Assembly (NCBI GenBank): GCA_946479075.1 | Contig: CAMLDT010000200.1 | Coordinates: 1-6,378, forward strand | Source: an uncultured Polaromonas sp. | Lineage (GTDB): Bacteria > Pseudomonadota > Gammaproteobacteria > Burkholderiales > Burkholderiaceae | Length of the DNA: 6,378 nt | Reading direction: 5' to 3' | Shown here: piece by piece, positions 5,567 to 6,378 of the stretch | How positions within the stretch are numbered: the first letter of the stretch is position 1 | How the letters are laid out: every line of letters starts with the position of its first letter | The notes under the pieces: generated by a model | What the model saw: the letters and a program-made list of their open reading frames with translations, nothing else | Database searches by the model: none | What the model was told of the DNA's origin: nothing | Translations under genes and position numbers: made by a program

Positions 5567-6378
5567 TTACCGTTCCTGCACTGCCCACTGAATCAGCGCA
5601 TCCAGCGCCGGCCGCGCCGCGCCGGCATTTGGGTGATTCACGATGCCGACGACGACGTAGCGTGCACCGCTGATGCCGTTGGCATAACCGGCCACGGCCG
5701 TCACGTCGCGCAGTGAGCCGGTCTTGATGAAGGCCTGGCCGGCGACATTTTTGGCGCGTGCGCGCATGGTCGCGTCCATGCCGGCGACGGGCAGCGAGTC
5801 GAGCAAGTCCTGCGCGACGGGACTTTGCGCCGCCTGTTGCAGCAGGGCCGCCAGGCTGCTGGCGCTGATGCGGGAGATGCGGCTCAGGCCGGAGCCGTTG
5901 TCCATCAGGGGCGCGGCTTGTTGCGGCAGCGACTTTTTCCACCACGCCGCCAGCGCCGCGCGGCCGGTGTCGGTCGAGGCCTGGTCCAGCTGACCGCCCG
6001 GCGTGCGCTGGCTCAGCGTCAGAAACAGATGCCGGGCCATCACGTTGTTGGAGTATTTGTTGATGTCGCGCACGATCTCGCGCAGCGGCAGCGAGGGCGC
6101 TCCCAGCCGCAGCGGGGCTTTCTCGCCGGAAATCGTGCCGCGCGCACGCAGCAGCGCCAGTTCGCCGGGCGTGGCATCGCGCACGGTGCCGGTCAGCAGG
6201 CCGCCCATGGCGCGCCATGAGCCCTCGATGGCGCGTGCCGCAAAACTCGCGGGATCGGCATAGGCGCTGGGCCAGATACGTTCACCGCAGGCTGCCGAAT
6301 AACTGCCCTTGAACTGCAGGCGGTTCGGGTTGTCCACGCTGGCCTGCAGCTCGCTGCGCCAGTCGCCGCAACGCGCCA
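5567..6378 (-). CDS. dacB: D-alanyl-D-alanine carboxypeptidase/endopeptidase PBP4 (C-terminal part)
   Basis: About 269 C-terminal codons are present, ending in TAA at 5567-5569; the frame runs off the right edge. The family (peptidase S13) removes the terminal D-Ala or cuts cross-links in periplasmic peptidoglycan. Two of the three penicillin-binding motifs are visible: SNN (in KYSNNVMARH, 6044-6052) and KTG (in FIKTGSL, 5717-5725). They are 109 codons apart, close to the spacing in E. coli PBP4. DNGSGLSR between them is also typical. The SxxK serine motif and the signal peptide would lie outside the window. A GTG at 6337 is only an internal valine, since coding wording (CGDW and onward) continues upstream of it. 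The gene converges on the histidine kinase gene. Confidence 0.93.
   Translation of the reverse strand, partial: ARCGDWRSELQASVDNPNRLQFKGSYSAACGERIWPSAYADPASFAARAIEGSWRAMGGLLTGTVRDATPGELALLRARGTISGEKAPLRLGAPSLPLREIVRDINKYSNNVMARHLFLTLSQRTPGGQLDQASTDTGRAALAAWWKKSLPQQAAPLMDNGSGLSRISRISASSLAALLQQAAQSPVAQDLLDSLPVAGMDATMRARAKNVAGQAFIKTGSLRDVTAVAGYANGISGARYVVVGIVNHPNAGAARPALDALIQWAVQER

Noticed and set aside
5478..6218. 246-residue minus-strand open frame overlapping dacB
   Set aside because: It is arginine- and alanine-rich shadow sequence in another frame. The dacB frame contains the SNN and KTG motifs.

Overview
The window is high-GC DNA carrying ordinary housekeeping genes. Protein wording, ATGA gene overlaps and short intergenic repeats point to a betaproteobacterium of the Burkholderiales, most likely the Comamonadaceae (Polaromonas, Rhodoferax or Variovorax type). 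The family call comes from recognition, not from a search. No insertion sequence, phage gene, tRNA, rRNA or CRISPR array is visible.

Layout. Positions 1-254 hold one copy of a structured intergenic repeat and a possible terminator. A minus-strand gene (255-1154) encodes a thioredoxin-TPR protein of the CnoX/YbbN type. A 162-base divergent spacer follows. On the plus strand come purE (1317-1829), purK (1826-3049) and a Sua5-type threonylcarbamoyl-AMP synthase gene (3046-4026). Both junctions between them are 4-base ATGA overlaps, so the three form a tight operon. A short soluble histidine kinase gene (about 4123-4959) follows and may be co-transcribed. Positions 4960-5566 form a 607-base gap between convergent genes, filled with repeats: a degenerate REP-like piece, a second copy of the structured repeat in inverted orientation, a perfect 13-bp palindrome and a six-run G-quadruplex motif. 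The window ends in the C-terminal part of dacB (PBP4) on the minus strand, cut by the right edge.

Function. PurK and PurE carry out the two-step carboxylation of AIR to CAIR in purine synthesis. The Sua5 enzyme makes threonylcarbamoyl-AMP for the t6A37 tRNA modification. PurK and Sua5 both consume bicarbonate and ATP, which may explain their coupling. CnoX-type proteins protect clients from oxidation and aggregation. DacB trims peptidoglycan in the periplasm.

Most interesting signals. (1) The two inverted repeat copies share a two-hairpin architecture: loops GCGACG and GCCG and a 2-nt spacer are invariant, while stem sequences differ and stay fully paired. An upstream GTCGC complementary to the first loop is kept in both. 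This suggests selection on a folded RNA or DNA. (2) A rare-codon, A/T-rich patch inside purK resembles a patch inside the thioredoxin gene, as if a short repeat had been written into coding sequence. (3) The intergenic G-run array has an alternating 3-1-3-1-3 loop pattern.
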